NCBI GenBank assembly: GCA_965199975.1
Contig: OZ241340.1
Coordinates: 2,170,001 to 2,234,000 of the forward strand
From: JASLDZ01 sp965199975
GTDB lineage: Bacteria > Pseudomonadota > Alphaproteobacteria > Caulobacterales > Caulobacteraceae
Direction of reading: 5' to 3'
Length of the DNA: 64,000 nt
In this document: positions 61,382 through 64,000 of the stretch, in pieces
Layout: each line of letters starts with the position of its first letter
Numbering within the stretch: position 1 is the first letter of the stretch
Notes under the pieces: generated by a model
Databases searched by the model: none
Told to the model about the DNA's origin: nothing
What the model saw: only the letters and a program-made list of their open reading frames with translations
Made by a program: the position numbers and the translations under genes

Positions 61382-61408
61382 TCCGGGTTCCACCCGTAGC
61401 CGAAGTTG
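61382..61408 (+). repeat. Degenerate repeat-like segment (right of operon block)
   Basis: A 27-base segment in the spacer between propeller 2 and the flavoprotein gene contains GGGTTCCACCCGTAGCCG. It aligns without gaps to the segment at 51443-51469, matching at about 16 of 27 positions. This is weak evidence for a related remnant; it may be chance. Confidence 0.3.
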
Positions 61409-61468
61409 CAAAGGGCCGCTTCATGGCCGACCAGCGTGGCGCTGCACATAGCGGCTTCGCCGCGCAGC

Positions 61469-62809
61469 TCACCACCACAGCTTCACCTGCGGGCGAGCGG
61501 ACCGCCGCAAGGCTCCGCCCAACGCCAGGGCGGTGGCGCGGACCCAGCCGAACAGCTCCACTTGGTGCTGCTGGTAGAGCGCCAGATACGCCAGCCGCGC
61601 GCCCAATCCGCTGATCTTGAACATGCCGCCCCGCGGCGTCGGCACATCGCCCACCGCGGCCTCGGCGCCGAGCGACACCAGCGAGCCCTTGTAGTGGAAG
61701 TGGAACGCCAGCGCCTTGCGCCCGCGCAGCTGGCGCGCCAGCGATCGGGCGAGATGCTCGGCCTCCTGAGAGGCGGCCTGGGCGGTGGCGCCCAGCGGCT
61801 TGCCATCCTCGTCGGGGGCGGCGCAGTCGCCGATGGCGTAGAGGCCCGCGATCGGCGCGCCTGCCGCGCCCAGCACCCGCAGCTCCGCGTCGACCGCCAG
61901 CCTCCCCGTCTTGCCGCGCTTGGCGCCGGGCACGGCCGAGGTGAGCGCCTGCGCCTTCACGCCGGACGCCCACACCGTCACGTCCGACGCCAGGCGCGTC
62001 CCGTCGGCGAGCGCGACGGCCGCGGCCTCGACGCAGGCCGCCTTGACGCCGAAGCGCATGGCCACGCCATGTGCGTCGAGCATGCGCCGGGCGTAGGCGC
62101 TCACCTCCTCAGACGATTGCGGCAGCGGGCGCGGGGCCGCCTCGACCAGGCACACGTTCAGCTGGCCGTGGTGGAGGAGGCTGCGGTACTGCGCCAGGCG
62201 CGCCGCCGCGTCGCGCAGCTCGGCGGCCAGCTCGACGCCGGTGGTGCCGGCGCCGACGATCACCACGTTGACCGCCTCCTGCAGCCCAGCCTTGGCGCGG
62301 GCCGCTTGCGCCAGGACGGCGCGGTGGAGCCGCTCGGCCCCCGCAGGGTCGTCCAGGGTGTAGGCGTGCTCGGCGACGCCCGGCGTGCCGAAGTCGTCCA
62401 CCGTGGAGCCGACCGCCAGGACGGCCGTGCCGTAGGCCAGCAGGCGCTGCGGCAGGAGTTCGCCGCCGCGCCGCTCGGCGATGGGATCGTTCGCAGGCGG
62501 GTCGACCGCGGCGACGGTGATCTCGCGCCGGGCAGGATCGATCGCCGTCACCGCGCCCAGCACGAAGTCGAAGCCGTGCGTGTGCGCCTGCTCGGCGTAT
62601 CCGGCCGCCTCCTCAGACGGCAGCAGGAGGCCAGCGGCGATCTCGTGCAGACGCGGTTTCCACACGTGCGTCGCGCGTCGGTCCACCAGCGTGACGCGCG
62701 CGCGCCTCGGCGAGGCCGTGGCGCGCGCCAGGCGGATGGCGAGTTCGAGCCCGCCTGCGCCGCCGCCTATGACCACGATCCGGCAGGGATCTGTGCTGTC
62801 GAATCTCAT
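61469..62809 (-). CDS. Type II NADH dehydrogenase-like FAD oxidoreductase
   Basis: A 446-residue flavoprotein that probably oxidises NADH and reduces quinone at the membrane without pumping protons. It has the FAD motif IVVIGGGAGGLELAIRLARA, the NAD motif VVIVGAGTTGVELAAELRDA, and GLYAIGDCAAP for FAD. The C-terminus has the amphipathic membrane-attachment region of NDH-2 (FHFHYKGSLVSLGAEAAVGD, and a later LYQQHQVELFGW). ATG 62809 was chosen as it precedes the FAD motif directly. Confidence 0.88.
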   Translation of the reverse strand: MRFDSTDPCRIVVIGGGAGGLELAIRLARATASPRRARVTLVDRRATHVWKPRLHEIAAGLLLPSEEAAGYAEQAHTHGFDFVLGAVTAIDPARREITVAAVDPPANDPIAERRGGELLPQRLLAYGTAVLAVGSTVDDFGTPGVAEHAYTLDDPAGAERLHRAVLAQAARAKAGLQEAVNVVIVGAGTTGVELAAELRDAAARLAQYRSLLHHGQLNVCLVEAAPRPLPQSSEEVSAYARRMLDAHGVAMRFGVKAACVEAAAVALADGTRLASDVTVWASGVKAQALTSAVPGAKRGKTGRLAVDAELRVLGAAGAPIAGLYAIGDCAAPDEDGKPLGATAQAASQEAEHLARSLARQLRGRKALAFHFHYKGSLVSLGAEAAVGDVPTPRGGMFKISGLGARLAYLALYQQHQVELFGWVRATALALGGALRRSARPQVKLWW

Positions 62810-62941
62810 GCCGTTCTCCCTGCGGGCCGGCCGCTCCAACGCGCAGCAGGCCGGATCGACGCGCCGGCGCCGCACGCACGTTAAGGGGATCGTCGAGCTT
62901 CGCCATTAGCGTCGGTTGCGCCGACCGCCGCCGGAGACCGC

Positions 62942-64000
62942 ATGGCCGCCCGTTCGTCTTCCGCCTTGCGCAGCACGCCGGCGGCCTCGCGCCTGGGCTG
63001 GGAGGCGGCGCTCGCCGGCGGCGTCGGGCTCTACGCCCTGGCGTGGGCCTGCTGGAGCGTGCTGCACGGCTACGGCTTCGACGACGACGGCTATTCGCTG
63101 GTGCGCGTGGTGCAGCAGCTGCTGGCCGAGCATGTCTACCTGCCCTCGCGCTTCCAGGGGGCGGTGGTGGCCGAGCTGCCGATGGGGCTGGCGGCCCACC
63201 TGTTCGGATCGCTGGGCTCCAACCTCGTGGTGCTGGCATGCGCCATCGCGGGCCTCGCCGCCTTCCTGGCGACGCTGCGGCTGTACGGGATCGGCTGCCG
63301 GGGCCTGGTGCTGGCGGCGATCGTCTCCAACGGCGTGGTGCTGATCGCGAGCGCCACCTCGATGGACTACATGGTCGCCTTCGGGATTTTCGCCGTCGGC
63401 CTCTACGCGCTCGCCTCGGGCGAGGACGTGCTGGGCGTGGTGCTGCTGGGGCTGAGCGCGGGCGCGCGCATCTTCTACATCAGCCTGGCCGAAGTGGCCG
63501 TGGTGTTCGTGCTGCTGGAGCGGCGGCGCACCACGCCTGTGAGCCTGCTCCACCTGGCGAGTTGCATGGTCGGCGCCTTCCTGGTGGCGGGGCTCTGTTA
63601 CCTCAGCGTCTGGTTCAATCACGGATTGAAGTTCGACTGGCTGGGCGCCGCCCGGCCGACCGACCAGGGCCTGGCGGGCCTGGCCGTGCGCTGGGCCTAC
63701 AAGGTGGTGATGTTCGCGGGCGTCCCCGCCATCGTGCTGGGCGCGCTCGGCTGGCTCCTGCTCGATCGACGCGAGGGAGGCGTCGCCTCGCGCGGCGGGC
63801 CGGCGGGCCGACCGCTCGCCTTCGCCGCCTTCGCCGTGGCCGTGGTGGCGCTGCACCTCGCGCTCTTCCTGTGGATCCCGATCGACGCCAGCTACCTTAT
63901 CCCCGCCCTGCCCTTCGGCGCGGCCGTGCTGGCTGTGCTGGGCTGGCGCGGCGCGCTGGCGGGGCTGGCCATCGGCCAGCTGATCTCGACACTGGTGGTG
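62942..64000 (+). CDS. Polytopic membrane protein, GT-C-like (partial at window end)
   Basis: Open reading frame from ATG 62942 that runs off the window after 353 codons. At least eight hydrophobic segments are visible. The first periplasmic loop has an acidic cluster (HGYGFDDDGYSLVRVVQQLL), and later segments include LVVLACAIAGLAAFLATLRL and FYISLAEVAVVFVLLERRR. This pattern resembles GT-C glycosyltransferases or related lipid-linked sugar enzymes, but the catalytic loops cannot be confirmed in the part shown. It is divergent from the NDH-2-like gene. Confidence 0.65.
   Translation, partial: MAARSSSALRSTPAASRLGWEAALAGGVGLYALAWACWSVLHGYGFDDDGYSLVRVVQQLLAEHVYLPSRFQGAVVAELPMGLAAHLFGSLGSNLVVLACAIAGLAAFLATLRLYGIGCRGLVLAAIVSNGVVLIASATSMDYMVAFGIFAVGLYALASGEDVLGVVLLGLSAGARIFYISLAEVAVVFVLLERRRTTPVSLLHLASCMVGAFLVAGLCYLSVWFNHGLKFDWLGAARPTDQGLAGLAVRWAYKVVMFAGVPAIVLGALGWLLLDRREGGVASRGGPAGRPLAFAAFAVAVVALHLALFLWIPIDASYLIPALPFGAAVLAVLGWRGALAGLAIGQLISTLVV

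Noticed and set aside
61344..61460. tRNA-like words (ACTTAAATC and a GGGTTC arm) near the end of the ten-gene operon
   Set aside because: Anticodon and T stems do not pair and no acceptor stem is present, so there is no tRNA; at most a chance or decayed fragment.

Overview
The window is chromosomal DNA from a high-GC alphaproteobacterium, most likely of the order Caulobacterales (Caulobacteraceae such as Phenylobacterium, Caulobacter or Brevundimonas). This rests on a Cys-less MucR/Ros regulator, lipoyl domains on both PDH E1-beta and E2, a large TonB-dependent receptor, the enolase-ftsB-pdhABC-lpd-lipA-COQ10 gene order, and many GTG/TTG starts with leaderless-looking starts. Assignment below the order is inference. 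No rRNA operon, insertion sequence, integrase or CRISPR array is visible.

Region by region. 0-2.3 kb: dsbB, coq7, a YciA-type thioesterase and mucR. 2.4-11.5 kb: a zinc-ribbon membrane protein convergent with a minus-strand operon for a 1282-residue tubulin/FtsZ-like protein with tandem C-terminal GYF-type domains, membrane proteins, a vWA-like protein, a soluble protein of unknown function and a 42-residue microprotein. 11.5-12.6 kb: an HNH nuclease, tRNA-Gln(UUG) and tRNA-Pro(CGG). 12.7-25.5 kb: sppA, a 2OG-Fe(II) oxygenase beside a TonB receptor, small periplasmic and metallo-hydrolase genes, acyl-CoA ligase, COQ10/RatA-like gene, lipA and cspA. 25.6-34.5 kb: a decayed gene, then the pyruvate dehydrogenase operon (pdhA-pdhB-pdhC-gpx-lpd), ftsB, eno and rpmF. 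34.9-51.4 kb: mostly housekeeping genes (typA, hisN, thiG, amidase, aspartate aminotransferase, WecA-like transferase, polyprenyl diphosphate synthase, miaA, serB, mrp) with several small secreted or membrane proteins.

51.5-61.4 kb is an accessory-looking block. A Crp/Fnr-type regulator is divergent from a tight ten-gene operon: lipase-type hydrolase, catalase-like 1, carboxymuconolactone-decarboxylase-like, small membrane protein, catalase-like 2, small secreted protein, epoxide-hydrolase-like, royal-jelly/yellow-type propeller 1, aldo/keto reductase and propeller 2. It looks like an uncharacterised oxidative or detoxification pathway. The window ends with a type II NADH dehydrogenase-like flavoprotein and the start of a GT-C-like membrane protein.

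The two loci most worth pursuing are the tubulin-like/vWA/GYF membrane system (2.4-11.5 kb) and the ten-gene catalase-like/propeller operon (52.4-61.3 kb).
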